NCBI RefSeq assembly: GCF_018687715.1
Contig: NC_056755.1
Coordinates: forward strand, 25,746,501-25,810,500
Direction: 5' to 3'
From: Carya illinoinensis
Lineage: Eukaryota > Streptophyta > Magnoliopsida > Fagales > Juglandaceae
Length of the DNA: 64,000 nt
Part shown: piece after piece, positions 22,433 through 36,750 of the stretch
Position numbering within the stretch: position 1 is the first letter of the stretch
Layout: every line of letters starts with the position of its first letter
Program-made: the position numbers and the translations under genes
The notes under the pieces: generated by a model
What the model saw: the letters and a program-made list of their open reading frames with translations, nothing else
What the model was told of the DNA's origin: nothing
Database searches by the model: none

Positions 22433-23864
22433 AACGCCTGAAACGAACCAGGAGTGTTAATGAGGGATGGATGTGATGTGAGATTGCCCTTGAGAAAATG
22501 GTTTAAGAGGCTTTGGGCTGATTAGTTCCAATGCACATGCAGGTGCACCTACGTGGGATTGTATTCCATCTATTGAAATGTGTTGGATCAATTCTAATCC
22601 ACTGATTCACTCTATGAATGATGAAAAACAACAATAAAAGTCATAAGGTCCGTATAAAAAAGGCGAGAATGAATTAATAAGAAAATTAAGCTCAAAACAT
22701 CGTTTAGAGACGACTAATCACCTGTCAGTTTGTTAATGCCGTCAACTTAAAGTTAAAACCTTCACAATGGCAGGTTGTGGTCATGAAGGACATGTGGCAC
22801 TTCTTGGGCTCGATGGAAACCGATGGTGGGGCTTATGTGGGCTGCGATTGGAAGAACGAAAGAAAAGGCGGGTTTGTTCGGGGCCAATCCGTCCATTTCT
22901 AGTAATGAGCTGGAAGGGTTAAGGTGGGAGGCATTTCATGAGATTTCACTTGAGAAAATAATATAAAAGGCATGGGTTAGGGGCTGATTAGTTGCAATGC
23001 ACATGGATGTGCACCAAGGCGGCGATTGGCGGGGACTTGGGTGTTGGAATGACATTCCTTCAACGGAAATGTCGTGGATCAATTCCAGTCCACTAACTCA
23101 CTCTTAGATTGATAAAGAGCAAGAATAGAAGTCGTAAGGTCCACATATATAAGCTAGGAAAGAATTAAAAAGGAAATTAACCTGAAAACACGGTTGAGAA
23201 ATGACTATTGACTTGTGAGTTGATTAATGCCCTCAACTCAAGTTAGAAGCTCAACCATGGTGAGATGAGAACATGTGGGGCGTGTGGCACTTCTTTGGCT
23301 TGAGGGAAACCGTTTGTATGCTGAATGGGGGCTACAATTGGAGCAGTGATAGAAAAGATAGGTTTATTCGAGTCAATTCGTTCAGTGCTAGAAATGAGCT
23401 GTAAGGCTTTAATCATGGACGCATTTGATGAGATTTCCCTTGAGAAAATGGTGTAAAGGGCGTTGGCTTTGGGCCGATTAGTTGCAATGCACATGGAGGT
23501 GCGCGCAGGTGGCGATTGGCTGTGACTTGTCTGTTCCATTGACATTCCTTTTGTCGAAATGTGCTGGATCAAGTGTATTCTTCAAATTCACTCTATGAAG
23601 GATGAACAACAACAATTAAATTTGTAAGGCTCATCTAGAAAAGGTGAGACAGAATTAAAAGGTCAATTATGTTCAAAACAAGGTTTTGTGATGACTAATC
23701 ACTTGTGAGTTGATTAATGCCCTCAACTTTATTCAGAAACCTAACAATGGTGGAATGAGAACTTTAGGGCCGTGTGGCACATCCTAGGCTCGAGGAAAAC
23801 CAATGGTTTGGCGTATGTGCGCAAGAATTCATGAAAAGACGGTTTTCTTCGAGCCAATTCGTCC
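22433..23864. repeat. HOR unit 16
   Basis: Regular trimer with ccagtcc and the private ggttgag near 23192. C reverts to ggagcag and aggtggcg. Confidence 0.97.
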
Positions 23865-25296
23865 AACGCCTGAAACGAACCAGGAGTGTTAATGAGGGAT
23901 GGATGTGATGTGAGATTGCCCTTGAGAAAATGGTTTAAGAGGCTTTGGGCTGATTAGTTCCAATGCACATGCAGGTGCACCTACGTGGGATTGTATTCCA
24001 TCTATTGAAATGTGTTGGATCAATTCTAATCCACTGATTCACTCTATGAATGATGAAAAACAACAATAAAAGTCATAAGGTCCGTATAAAAAAGGCGAGA
24101 ATGAATTAATAAGAAAATTAAGCTCAAAACATCGTTTAGAGACGACTAATCACCTGTCAGTTTGTTAATGCCGTCAACTTAAAGTTAAAACCTTCACAAT
24201 GGCAGGTTGTGGTCATGAAGGACATGTGGCACTTCTTGGGCTCGATGGAAACCGATGGTGGGGCTTATGTGGGCTGCGATTGGAAGAACGAAAGAAAAGG
24301 CGGGTTTGTTCGGGGCCAATCCGTCCATTTCTAGTAATGAGCTGGAAGGGTTAAGGTGGGAGGCATTTCATGAGATTTCACTTGAGAAAATAATATAAAA
24401 GGCATGGGTTAGGGGCTGATTAGTTGCAATGCACATGGATGTGCACCAAGGCGGCGATTGGCGGGGACTTGGGTGTTGGAATGACATTCCTTCAACGGAA
24501 ATGTCGTGGATCAATTCCAGTCCACTAACTCACTCTTAGATTGATAAAGAGCAAGAATAGAAGTCGTAAGGTCCACATATATAAGCTAGGAAAGAATTAA
24601 AAAGGAAATTAACCTGAAAACACGGTTTAGAAATGACTATTGACTTGTGAGTTGATTAATGCCCTCAACTCAAGTTAGAAGCTCAACCATGGTGAGATGA
24701 GAACATGTGGGGCGTGTGGCACTTCTTTGGCTTGAGGGAAACCGTTTGTATGCTGAATGGGGGCTACAATTGGAGCAGTGATAGAAAAGATAGGTTTATT
24801 CGAGTCAATTCGTTCAGTGCTAGAAATGAGCTGTAAGGCTTTAATCATGGACGCATTTGATGAGATTTCCCTTGAGAAAATGGTGTAAAGGGCGTTGGCT
24901 TTGGGCCGATTAGTTGCAATGCACATGGAGGTGCGCGCAGGTGGCGATTGGCTGTGACTTGTCTGTTCCATTGACATTCCTTTTGTCGAAATGTGCTGGA
25001 TCAAGTGTATTCTTCAAATTCACTCTATGAAGGATGAACAACAACAATTAAATTTGTAAGGCTCATCTAGAAAAGGTGAGACAGAATGAAAAGGTCAATT
25101 ATGTTCAAAACAAGGTTTTGTGATGACTAATCACTTGTGAGTTGATTAATGCCCTCAACTTTATTCAGAAACCTAACAATGGTGGAATGAGAACTTTAGG
25201 GCCGTGTGGCACATCCTAGGCTCGAGGAAAACCAATGGTTTGGCGTATGTGCGCAAGAATTCATGAAAAGACGGTTTTCTTCGAGCCAATTCGTCC
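23865..25296. repeat. HOR unit 17
   Basis: Regular trimer with ccagtcc in B. Private change: cagaatgaaaagg near 25082. Confidence 0.97.
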
Positions 25297-26728
25297 AACG
25301 CCTGAAACGAACCAGGAGTGTTAATGAGGGATGGATGTGATGTGAGATTGCCCTTGAGAAAATGGTTTAAGAGGCTTTGGGCTGATTAGTTCCAATGCAC
25401 ATGCAGGTGCACCTACGTGGGATTGTATTCCATCTATTGAAATGTGTTGGATCAATTCTAATCCACTGATTCACTCTATGAATGATGAAAAACAACAATA
25501 AAAGTCATAAGGTCCGTATAAAAAAGGCGAGAATGAATTAATAAGAAAATTAAGCTCAAAACATCGTTTAGAGACGACTAATCACCTGTCAGTTTGTTAA
25601 TGCCGTCAACTTAAAGTTAAAACCTTCACAATGGCAGGTTGTGGTCATGAAGGACATGTGGCACTTCTTGGGCTCGATGGAAACCGATGGTGGGGCTTAT
25701 GTGGGCTGCGATTGGAAGAACGAAAGAAAAGGCGGGTTTGTTCGGGGCCAATCCGTCCATTTCTAGTAATGAGCTGGAAGGGTTAAGGTGGGAGGCATTT
25801 CATGAGATTTCACTTGAGAAAATAATATAAAAGGCATGGGTTAGGGGCTGATTAGTTGCAATGCACATGGATGTGCACCAAGGCGGCGATTGGCGGGGAC
25901 TTGGGTGTTGGAATGACATTCCTTCAACGGAAATGTCGTGGATCAATTCCAGTCCACTAACTCACTCTTAGATTGATAAAGAGCAAGAATAGAAGTCGTA
26001 AGGTCCACATATATAAGCTAGGAAAGAATTAAAAAGGAAATTAACCTGAAAACACGGTTTAGAAATGACTATTGACTTGTGAGTTGATTAATGCCCTCAA
26101 CTCAAGTTAGAAGCTCAACCATGGTGAGATGAGAACATGTGGGGCGTGTGGCACTTCTTTGGCTTGAGGGAAACCGTTTGTATGCTGAATGGGGGCTACA
26201 ATTGGAGCAGTGATAGAAAAGATAGGTTTATTCGAGTCAATTCGTTCAGTGCTAGAAATGAGCTGTAAGGCTTTAATCATGGACGCATTTGATGAGATTT
26301 CCCTTGAGAAAATGGTGTAAAGGGCGTTGGCTTTGGGCCGATTAGTTGCAATGCACATGGAGGTGCGCGCAGGTGGCGATTGGCTGTGACTTGTCTGTTC
26401 CATTGACATTCCTTTTGTCGAAATGTGCTGGATCAAGTGTATTCTTCAAATTCACTCTATGAAGGATGAACAACAACAATTAAATTTGTAAGGCTCATCT
26501 AGAAAAGGTGAGACAGAATTAATAGGTCAATTATGTTCAAAACAAGGTTTTGTGATGACTAATCACTTGTGAGTTGATTAATGCCCTCAACTTTATTCAG
26601 AAACCTAACAATGGTGGAATGAGAACTTTAGGGCCGTGTGGCACATCCTAGGCTCGAGGAAAACCAATGGTTTGGCGTATGTGCGCAAGAATTCATGAAA
26701 AGACGGTTTTCTTCGAGCCAATTCGTCC
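25297..26728. repeat. HOR unit 18
   Basis: Regular trimer with ccagtcc in B. Private change: aattaatagg near 26518. Confidence 0.97.
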
Positions 26729-28160
26729 AACGCCTGAAACGAACCAGGAGTGTTAATGAGGGATGGATGTGATGTGAGATTGCCCTTGAGAAAATGGTTT
26801 AAGAGGCTTTGGGCTGATTAGTTCCAATGCACATTGAGGTGCACCTACGTGGGATTGTATTCCATCTATTGAAATGTGTTGGATCAATTCTAATCCACTG
26901 ATTCACTCTATGAATGATGAAAAACAACAATAAAAGTCATAAGGTCCGTATAAAAAAGGCGAGAATGAATTAATAAGAAAATTAAGCTCAAAACATCGTT
27001 TAGAGACGACTAATCACCTGTCAGTTTGTTAATGCCGTCAACTTAAAGTTAAAACCTTCACAATGGCAGGTTGTGGTCATGAAGGACATGTGGCACTTCT
27101 TGGGCTCGATGGAAACCGATGGTGGGGCTTATGTGGGCTGCGATTGGAAGAACGAAAGAAAAGGCGGGTTTGTTCGGGGCCAATCCGTCCATTTCTAGTA
27201 ATGAGCTGGAAGGGTTAAGGTGGGAGGCATTTCATGAGATTTCACTTGAGAAAATAATATAAAAGGCATGGGTTAGGGGCTGATTAGTTGCAATGCACAT
27301 GGATGTGCACCAAGGCGGCGATTGGCGGGGACTTGGGTGTTGGAATGACATTCCTTCAACGGAAATGTCGTGGATCAATTCCAGTCCACTAACTCACTCT
27401 TAGATTGATAAAGAGCAAGAATAGAAGTCGTAAGGTCCACATATATAAGCTAGGAAAGAATTAAAAAGGAAATTAACCTGAAAACACGGTTTAGAAATGA
27501 CTATTGACTTGTGAGTTGATTAATGCCCTCAACTCAAGTTAGAAGCTCAACCATGGTGAGATGAGAACATGTGGGGCGTGTGGCACTTCTTTGGCTTGAG
27601 GGAAACCGTTTGTATGCTGAATGGGGGCTACAATTGGAGCAGTGATAGAAAAGATAGGTTTATTCGAGTCAATTCGTTCAGTGCTAGAAATGAGCTGTAA
27701 GGCTTTAATCATGGACGCATTTGATGAGATTTCCCTTGAGAAAATGGTGTAAAGGGCGTTGGCTTTGGGCCGATTAGTTGCAATGCACATGGAGGTGCGC
27801 GCAGGTGGCGATTGGCTGTGACTTGTCTGTTCCATTGACATTCCTTTTGTCGAAATGTGCTGGATCAAGTGTATTCTTCAAATTCACTCTATGAAGGATG
27901 AACAACAACAATTAAATTTGTAAGGCTCATCTAGAAAAGGTGAGACAGAATTAAAAGGTCAATTATGTTCAAAACAAGGTTTTGTGATGACTAATCACTT
28001 GTGAGTTGATTAATGCCCTCAACTTTATTCAGAAACCTAACAATGGTGGAATGAGAACTTTAGGGCCGTGTGGCACATCCTAGGCTCGAGGAAAACCAAT
28101 GGTTTGGCGTATGTGCGCAAGAATTCATGAAAAGACGGTTTTCTTCGAGCCAATTCCTCC
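26729..28160. repeat. HOR unit 19
   Basis: Regular trimer. First cattgagg in A (near 26832). Its last bases read attcctcc (near 28153), shared only with the end of unit 20. Confidence 0.97.
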
Positions 28161-29592
28161 AACGCCTGAAACGAACCAGGAGTGTTAATGAGGGATGGAT
28201 GTGATGTGAGATTGCCCTTGAGAAAATGGTTTAAGAGGCTTTGGGCTGATTAGTTCCAATGCACATGCAGGTGCACCTACGTGGGATTGTATTCCATCTA
28301 TTGAAATGTGTTGGATCAATTCTAATCCACTGATTCACTCTATGAATGATGAAAAACAACAATAAAAGTCATAAGGTCCGTATAAAAAAGGCGAGAATGA
28401 ATTAATAAGAAAATTAAGCTCAAAACATCGTTTAGAGACGACTAATCACCTGTCAGTTTGTTAATGCCGTCACCTTAAAGTTAAAACCTTCACAATGGCA
28501 GGTTGTGGTCATGAAGGACATGTGGCACTTCTTGGGCTCGACGGAAACCGATGGTGGGGCTTATGTGGGCTGCGATTGGAAGAACGAAAGAAAAGGCGGG
28601 TTTGTTCGGGGCCAATCCGTCCATTTCTAGTAATGAGCTGGAAGGGTTAAGGTGGGAGGCATTTCATGAGATTTCACTTGAGAAAATAATATAAAAGGCA
28701 TGGGTTAGGGGCTGATTAGTTGCAATGCACATGGATGTGCACCAAGGCGGCGATTGGCGGGGACTTGGGTGTTGGAATGACATTCCTTCAACGGAAATGT
28801 CGTGGATCAATTCCAGTCCACTAACTCACTCTTAGATTGATAAAGAGCAAGAATAGAAGTCGTAAGGTCCACATATATAAGCTAGGAAAGAATTAAAAAG
28901 GAAATTAACCTGAAAACACGGTTTAGAAATGACTATTGACTTGTGAGTTGATTAATGCCCTCAACTCAAGTTAGAAGCTCAACCATGGTGAGATGAGAAC
29001 ATGTGGGGCGTGTGGCACTTCTTTGGCTTGAGGGAAACCGTTTGTATGCTGAATGGGGGCTACAATTGGAGCAGTGATAGAAAAGATAGGTTTATTCGAG
29101 TCAATTCGTTCAGTGCTAGAAATGAGCTGTAAGGCTTTAATCATGGACGCATTTGATGAGATTTCCCTTGAGAAAATGGTGTAAAGGGCGTTGGCTTTGG
29201 GCCGATTAGTTGCAATGCACATGGAGGTGCGCGCAGGTGGCGATTGGCTGTGACTTGTCTGTTCCATTGACATTCCTTTTGTCGAAATGTGCTGGATCAA
29301 GTGTATTCTTCAAATTCACTCTATGAAGGATGAACAACAACAATTAAATTTGTAAGGCTCATCTAGAAAAGGTGAGACAGAATTAAAAGGTCAATTATGT
29401 TCAAAACAAGGTTTTGTGATGACTAATCACTTGTGAGTTGATTAATGCCCTCAACTTTATTCAGAAACCTAACAATGGTGGAATGAGAACTTTAGGGCCG
29501 TGTGGCACATCCTAGGCTCGAGGAAAACCAATGGTTTGGCGTATGTGCGCAAGAATTCATGAAAAGACGGTTTTCTTCGAGCCAATTCCTCC
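28161..29592. repeat. HOR unit 20
   Basis: Regular trimer with gtcacctt near 28469 and ctcgacgg near 28537, both shared only with unit 21, and the attcctcc end. Confidence 0.97.
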
Positions 29593-31024
29593 AACGCCTG
29601 AAACGAACCAGGAGTGTTAATGAGGGATGGATGTGATGTGAGATTGCCCTTGAGAAAATGGTTTAAGAGGCTTTGGGCTGATTAGTTCCAATGCACATGC
29701 AGGTGCACCTACGTGGGATTGTATTCCATCTATTGAAATGTGTTGGATCAATTCTAATCCACTGATTCACTCTATGAATGATGAAAAACAACAATAAAAG
29801 TCATAAGGTCCGTATAAAAAAGGCGAGAATGAATTAATAAGAAAATTAAGCTCAAAACATCGTTTAGAGACGACTAATCACCTGTCAGTTTGTTAATGCC
29901 GTCACCTTAAAGTTAAAACCTTCACAATGGCAGGTTGTGGTCATGAAGGACATGTGGCACTTCTTGGGCTCGACGGAAACCGATGGTGGGGCTTATGTGG
30001 GCTGCGATTGGAAGAACGAAAGAAAAGGCGGGTTTGTTCGGGGCCAATCCGTCCATTTCTAGTAATGAGCTGGAAGGGTTAAGGTGGGAGGCATTTCATG
30101 AGATTTCACTTGAGAAAATAATATAAAAGGCATGGGTTAGGGGCTGATTAGTTGCAATGCACATGGATGTGCACCAAGGCGGCGATTGGCGGGGACTTGG
30201 GTGTTGGAATGACATTCCTTCAACGGAAATGTCGTGGATCAATTCCAGTCCACTAACTCACTCTTAGATTGATAAAGAGCAAGAATAGAAGTCGTAAGGT
30301 CCACATATATAAGCTAGGAAAGAATTAAAAAGGAAATTAACCTGAAAACACGGTTTAGAAATGACTATTGACTTGTGAGTTGATTAATGCCCTCAACTCA
30401 AGTTAGAAGCTCAACCATGGTGAGATGAGAACATGTGGGGCGTGTGGCACTTCTTTGGCTTGAGGGAAACCGTTTGTATGCTGAATGGGGGCTACAATTG
30501 GAGCAGTGATAGAAAAGATAGGTTTATTCGAGTCAATTCGTTCAGTGCTAGAAATGAGCTGTAAGGCTTTAATCATGGACGCATTTGATGAGATTTCCCT
30601 TGAGAAAATGGTGTAAAGGGCGTTGGCTTTGGGCCGATTAGTTGCAATGCACATGGAGGTGCGCGCAGGTGGCGATTGGCTGTGACTTGTCTGTTCCATT
30701 GACATTCCTTTTGTCGAAATGTGCTGGATCAAGTGTATTCTTCAAATTCACTCTATGAAGGATGAACAACAACAATTAAATTTGTAAGGCTCATCTAGAA
30801 AAGGTGAGACAGAATTAAAAGGTCAATTATGTTCAAAACAAGGTTTTGTGATGACTAATCACTTGTGAGTTGATTAATGCCCTCAACTTTATTCAGAAAC
30901 CTAACAATGGTGGAATGAGAACTTTAGGGCCGTGTGGCACATCCTAGGCTCGAGGAAAACCAATGGTTTGGCGTATGTGCGCAAGAATTCATGAAAAGAC
31001 GGTTTTCTTCGAGCCAATTCGTCC
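29593..31024. repeat. HOR unit 21
   Basis: Regular trimer with gtcacctt near 29901 and ctcgacgg near 29969. Looks like a duplicate of unit 20 apart from its normal attcgtcc end. Confidence 0.97.
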
Positions 31025-32455
31025 AACGCCTGAAACGAACCAGGAGTGTTAATGAGGGATGGATGTGATGTGAGATTGCCCTTGAGAAAATGGTTTAAGA
31101 GGCTTTGGGCTGATTAGTTCCAATGCACATTGAGGTGCACCTACGTGGGATTGTATTCCATCTATTGAAATGTGTTGGATCAATTCTAATCCACTGATTC
31201 ACTCTATGAATGATGAAAAACAACAATAAAAGTCATAAGGTCCGTATAAAAAAGGCGAGAATGAATTAATAAGAAAATTAAGCTCAAAACATCGTTTAGA
31301 GACGACTAATCACCTGTCAGTTTGTTAATGCCGTCAACTTAAAGTTAAAACCTTCACAATGGCAGGTTGTGGTCATGAAGGACATGTGGCACTTCTTGGG
31401 CTCGATGGAAACCGATGGTGGGGCTTATGTGGGCTGCGATTGGAAGAACGAAAGAAAAGGCGGGTTTGTTCGGGGCCAATCCGTCCATTTCTAGTAATGA
31501 GCTGGAAGGGTTAAGGTGGGAGGCATTTCATGAGATTTCACTTGAGAAAATAATATAAAAGGCATGGGTTAGGGGCTGATTAGTTGCAATGCACATGGAT
31601 GTGCACCAAGGCGGCGATTGGCGGGGACTTGGGTGTTGGAATGACATTCCTTCAACGGAAATGTCGTGGATCAATTCCAGTCCACTAACTCACTCTTAGA
31701 TTGATAAAGAGCAAGAATAGAAGTCGTAAGGTCCACATATATAAGCTAGGAAAGAATTAAAAAGGAAATTAACCTGAAAACACGGTTTAGAAATGACTAT
31801 TGACTTGTGAGTTGATTAATGCCCTCAACTCAAGTTAGAAGCTCAACCATGGTGAGATGAGAACATGTGGGGCGTGTGGCACTTCTTTGGCTTGAGGGAA
31901 ACCGTTTGTATGCTGAATGGGGGCTACAATTGGAACAGTGATAGAAAAGATAGGTTTATTCGAGTCAATTCGTTCAGTGCTAGAAATGAGCTGTAAGGCT
32001 TTAATCATGGACGCATTTGATGAGATTTCCATTGAGAAAATGGTGTAAAGGGCGTTGGCTTTGGGCCGATTAGTTGCAATGCACATGGAGGTGCGCGCAG
32101 GTGGCGATTGGCTGTGACTTGTCTGTTCCATTGACATTCCTTTTGTCGAAATGTGCTGGATCAAGTGTATTCTTCAAATTCCCTCTATGAAGGATGAACA
32201 ACAACAATTAAATTTGTAAGGCTCATCTAGAAAAGGTGAGACAGAATTAAAAGGTCAATTATGTTCAAAACAAGGTTTTGTGATGACTAATCACTTGTGA
32301 GTTGATTAATGCCCTCAACTTTATTCAGAAACCTAACAATGGTGGAATGAGAACTTTAGGGCCGTGTGGCACATCCTAGCTCGAGGAAAACCAATGGTTT
32401 GGCGTATGTGCGCAAGAATTCATGAAAAGACGGTTTTCTTCGAGCCAATTCGTCC
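31025..32455. repeat. HOR unit 22
   Basis: 1431 bp. Carries cattgagg, ccagtcc and ggaacag. Private changes: ttccattgag near 32027 (R to M in the open frame), aattccctc near 32177, and loss of one G in cctagctcg near 32378. Confidence 0.97.
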
Positions 32456-33886
32456 AACGCCTGAAACGAACCAGGAGTGTTAATGAGGGATGGATGTGAT
32501 GTGAGATTGCCCTTGAGAAAATGGTTTAAGAGGCTTTGGGCTGATTAGTTCCAATGCACATGCAGGTGCACCTACGTGGGATTGTATTCCATCTATTGAA
32601 ATGTGTTGGATCAATTCTAATCCACTGATTCACTCTATGAATGATGAAAAACAACAATAAAAGTCATAAGGTCCGTATAAAAAAGGCGAGAATGAATTAA
32701 TAAGAAAATTAAGCTCAAAACATCGTTTAGAGACGACTAATCACCTGTCAGTTTGTTAATGCCGTCAACTTAAAGTTAAAACCTTCACAATGGCAGGTTG
32801 TGGTCATGAAGGACATGTGGCACTTCTTGGGCTCGATGGAAACCGATGGTGGGGCTTATGTGGGCTGCGAGTGGAAGAACGAAAGAAAAGGCGGGTTTGT
32901 TCGGGGCCAATCCGTCCATTTCTAGTAATGAGCTGGAAGGGTTAAGGTGGGAGGCATTTCATGAGATTTCACTTGAGAAAATAATATAAAAGGCATGGGT
33001 TAGGGGCTGATTAGTTGCAATGCACATGGATGTGCACCAAGGCGGCGATTGGCGGGGACTTGGGTGTTGGAATGACATTCCTTCAACGGAAATGTCGTGG
33101 ATCAATTCCAGTCCACTAACTCACTCTTAGATTGATAAAGAGCAAGAATAGAAGTCGTAAGGTCCACATATATAAGCTAGGAAAGAATTAAAAAGGAAAT
33201 TAACCTGAAACACGGTTTAGAAATGACTATTGACTTGTGAGTTGATTAATGCCCTCAACTCAAGTTAGAAGCTCAACCATGGTGAGATGAGAACATGTGG
33301 GGCGTGTGGCACTTCTTTGGCTTGAGGGAAACCGTTTGTATGCTGAATGGGGGCTACAATTGGAACAGTGATAGAAAAGATAGGTTTATTCGAGTCAATT
33401 CGTTCAGTGCTAGAAATGAGCTGTAAGGCTTTAATCATGGACGCATTTGATGAGATTTCCCTTGAGAAAATGGTGTAAAGGGCGTTGGCTTTGGGGCGAT
33501 TAGTTGCAATGCACATGGAGGTGCGCGCAGGTGGCGATTGGCTGTGACTTGTCTGTTCCATTGACATTCCTTTTGTCGAAATGTGCTGGATCAAGTGTAT
33601 TCTTCAAATTCACTCTATGAAGGATGAACAACAACAATTAAATTTGTAAGGCTCATCTAGAAAAGGTGAGACAGAATTAAAAGGTCAATTATGTTCAAAA
33701 CAAGATTTTGTGATGACTAATCACTTGTGAGTTGATTAATGCCCTCAACTTTATTCAGAAACCTAACAATGGTGGAATGAGAACTTTAGGGCCGTGTGGC
33801 ACATCCTAGGCTCGAGGAAAACCAATGGTTTGGCGTATGTGCGCAAGAATTCATGAAAAGACGGTTTTCTTCGAGCCAATTCGTCC
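32456..33886. repeat. HOR unit 23
   Basis: 1431 bp. Carries ccagtcc, ggaacag and ttggggcg. Private changes: ctgcgagtgg near 32865, one A lost at 33208-33210, and caagatttt near 33701. Confidence 0.97.
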
Positions 33887-35318
33887 AACGCCTGAAACGA
33901 ACCAGGAGTGTTAATGAGGGATGGATGTGATGTGAGATTGCCCTCGAGAAAATGGTTTAAGAGGCTTTGGGCTGATTAGTTCCAATGCACATGCAGGTGC
34001 ACCTACGTGGGATTGTATTCCATCTATTGAAATGTGTTGGATCAATTCTAATCCACTGATTCACTCTATGAATGATGAAAAACAACAATAAAAGTCATAA
34101 GGTCCGTATAAAAAAGGCGAGAATGAATTAATAAGAAAATTAAGCTCAAAACATCGTTTAGAGACGACTAATCACCTGTCAGTTTGTTAATGCCGTCAAC
34201 TTAAAGTTAAAACCTTCACAATGGCAGGTTGTGGTCATGAAGGACATGTGGCACTTCTTGGGCTCGATGGAAACCGATGGTGGGGCTTATGTGGGCTGCG
34301 ATTGGAAGAACGAAAGAAAAGGCGGGTTTGTTCGGGGCCAATCCGTCCATTTCTAGTAATGAGCTGGAAGGGTTAAGGTGGGAGGCATTTCATGAGATTT
34401 CACTTGAGAAAATAATATAAAAGGCATGGGTTAGGGGCTGATTAGTTGCAATGCACATGGATGTGCACCAAGGCGGCGATTGGCGGGGACTTGGGTGTTG
34501 GAATGACATTCCTTCAACGGAAATGTCGTGGATCAATTCCAATCCACTAACTCACTCTTAGATTGATAAAGAGCAAGAATAGAAGTCGTAAGGTCCACAC
34601 ATATAAGCTAGGAAAGAATTAAAAAGGAAATTAACCTGAAAACACGGTTTAGAAATGACTATTGACTTGTGAGTTGATTAATGCCCTCAACTCAAGTTAG
34701 AAGCTCAACCATGGTGAGATGAGAACATGTGGGGCGTGTGGCACTTCTTTGGCTTGAGGGAAACCGTTTGTATGCTGAATGGGGGCTACAATTGGAGCAG
34801 TGATAGAAAAGATAGGTTTATTCGAGTCAATTCGTTCAGTGCTAGAAATGAGCAGTAAGGCTTTAATCATGGACGCATTTGATGAGATTTCCCTTGAGAA
34901 AATGGTGTAAAGGGCGTTGGCTTTGGGCCGATTAGTTGCAATGCACATGGAGGTGCGCGCAGGTGGCGATTGGCTGTGACTTGTCTGTTCCATTGACATT
35001 CCTTTTGTCGAAATGTGCTGGATCAAGTGTATTCTTCAAATTCACTCTATGAAGGATGAACAACAACAATTAAATTTGTAAGGCTCATCTAGAAAAGGTG
35101 AGACAGAATTAAAAGGTCAATTATGTTCAAAACAAGGTTTTGTGATGACTAATCACTTGTGAGTTGATTAATGCCCTCAACTTTATTCAGAAACCTAACA
35201 ATGGTGGAATGAGAACTTTAGGGCCGTGTGGCACATCCTAGGCTCGAGGAAAACCAATGGTTTGGCGTATGTGCGCAAGAATTCATGAAAAGACAGTTTT
35301 CTTCGAGCCAATTCGTCC
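33887..35318. repeat. HOR unit 24
   Basis: Regular trimer returning to ccaatcc and ggagcag. Private changes: ccctcgag near 33941, ccacacatat near 34595, gagcagtaagg near 34850 (Q to L in the open frame) and agacagtt near 35291. Confidence 0.97.
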
Positions 35319-36750
35319 AACGCCTGAAACGAACCAGGAGTGTTAATGAGGGATGGATGTGATGTGAGATTGCCCTTGAGAAAATGGTTTAAGAGGCTTT
35401 GGGCTGATTAGTTCCAATGCACATGCAGGTGCACCTACGTGGGACTGTATTCCATCTATTGAAATGTGTTGGATCAATTCTAATCCACTGATTCACTCTA
35501 TGAATGATGAAAAACAACAATAAAAGTCATAAGGTCCGTATAAAAAAGGCGATTATGAATTAATAAGAAAATTAAGCTCAAAACATCGTTTAGAGACGAC
35601 TAATCACCTGTCAGTTTGTTAATGCCGTCAACTTAAAGTTAAAACCCTCACAATGGCAGGTTGTGGTCATGAAGGACATGTGGCACTTCTTGGGCTCGAT
35701 GGAAACCGATGGTGGGGCTTATGTGGGCTGCGATTGGAAGAACGAAAGAAAAGGCGGGTTTGTTCGGGGCCAATCCGTCCATTTCTAGTAATGAGCTGGA
35801 AGGGTTAAGGTGGGAGGCATTTCATGAGATTTCACTTGAGAAAATAATATAAAAGGCATGGGTTAGGGGCTGATTAGTTGCAATGCACATGGATGTGCAC
35901 CAAGGCGGCGATTGGCGGGGACTTGGGTGTTGGAATGACATTCCTTCAACGGAAATGTCGTGGATCAATTCCAATCCACTAACTCACTCTTAGATTGATA
36001 AAGAGCAAGAATAGAAGTCGTAAGGTCCACATATATAAGCTAGGAAAGAATTAAAAAGGAAATTAACCTGAAAACACGGTTTAGAAATGACTATTGACTT
36101 GTGAGTTGATTAATGCCCTCAACTCAAGTTAGAAGCTCAACCATGGTGAGATGAGAACATGTGGGGCGTGTGGCACTTCTTTGGCTTGAGGGAAACCGTT
36201 TGTATGCTGAATGGGGGCTACAATTGGAGCAGTGATAGAAAAGATAGGTTTATTCGAGTCAATTCGTTCAGTGCTAGAAATGAGCTGTAAGGCTTTAATC
36301 ATGGACGCATTTGATGAGATTTTCCTTGAGAAAATGGTGTAAAGGGCGTTGGCTTTGGGCCGATTAGTTGCAATGCACATGGAGGTGCGCGCAGGTGGCG
36401 ATTGGCTGTGACTTGTCTGTTCCATTGACATTCCTTTTGTCGAAATGTGCTGGATCAAGTGTATTCTTCAAATTCACTCTATGAAGGATGAAGAACAACA
36501 ATTAAATTTGTAAGGCTCATCTAGAAAAGGTGAGACAGAATTAAAAGGTCAATTATGTTCAAAACAAGGTTTTGTGATGACTAATCACTTGTGAGTTGAT
36601 TAATGCCCTCAACTTTATTCAGAAACCTAACAATGGTGGAATGAGAACTTTAGGGCCGTGTGGCACATCCTAGGCTCGAGGAAAACCAATGGTTTGGCGT
36701 ATGTGCGCAAGAATTCATGAAAAGACGGTTTTCTTCGAGCCAATTCGTCC
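35319..36750. repeat. HOR unit 25
   Basis: Regular trimer with gggactg in A (near 35442), ccaatcc and ggagcag. Private changes: gcgattatg near 35549, aaccctcac near 35643, gattttcctt near 36319 and gaagaacaac near 36490. Confidence 0.97.
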
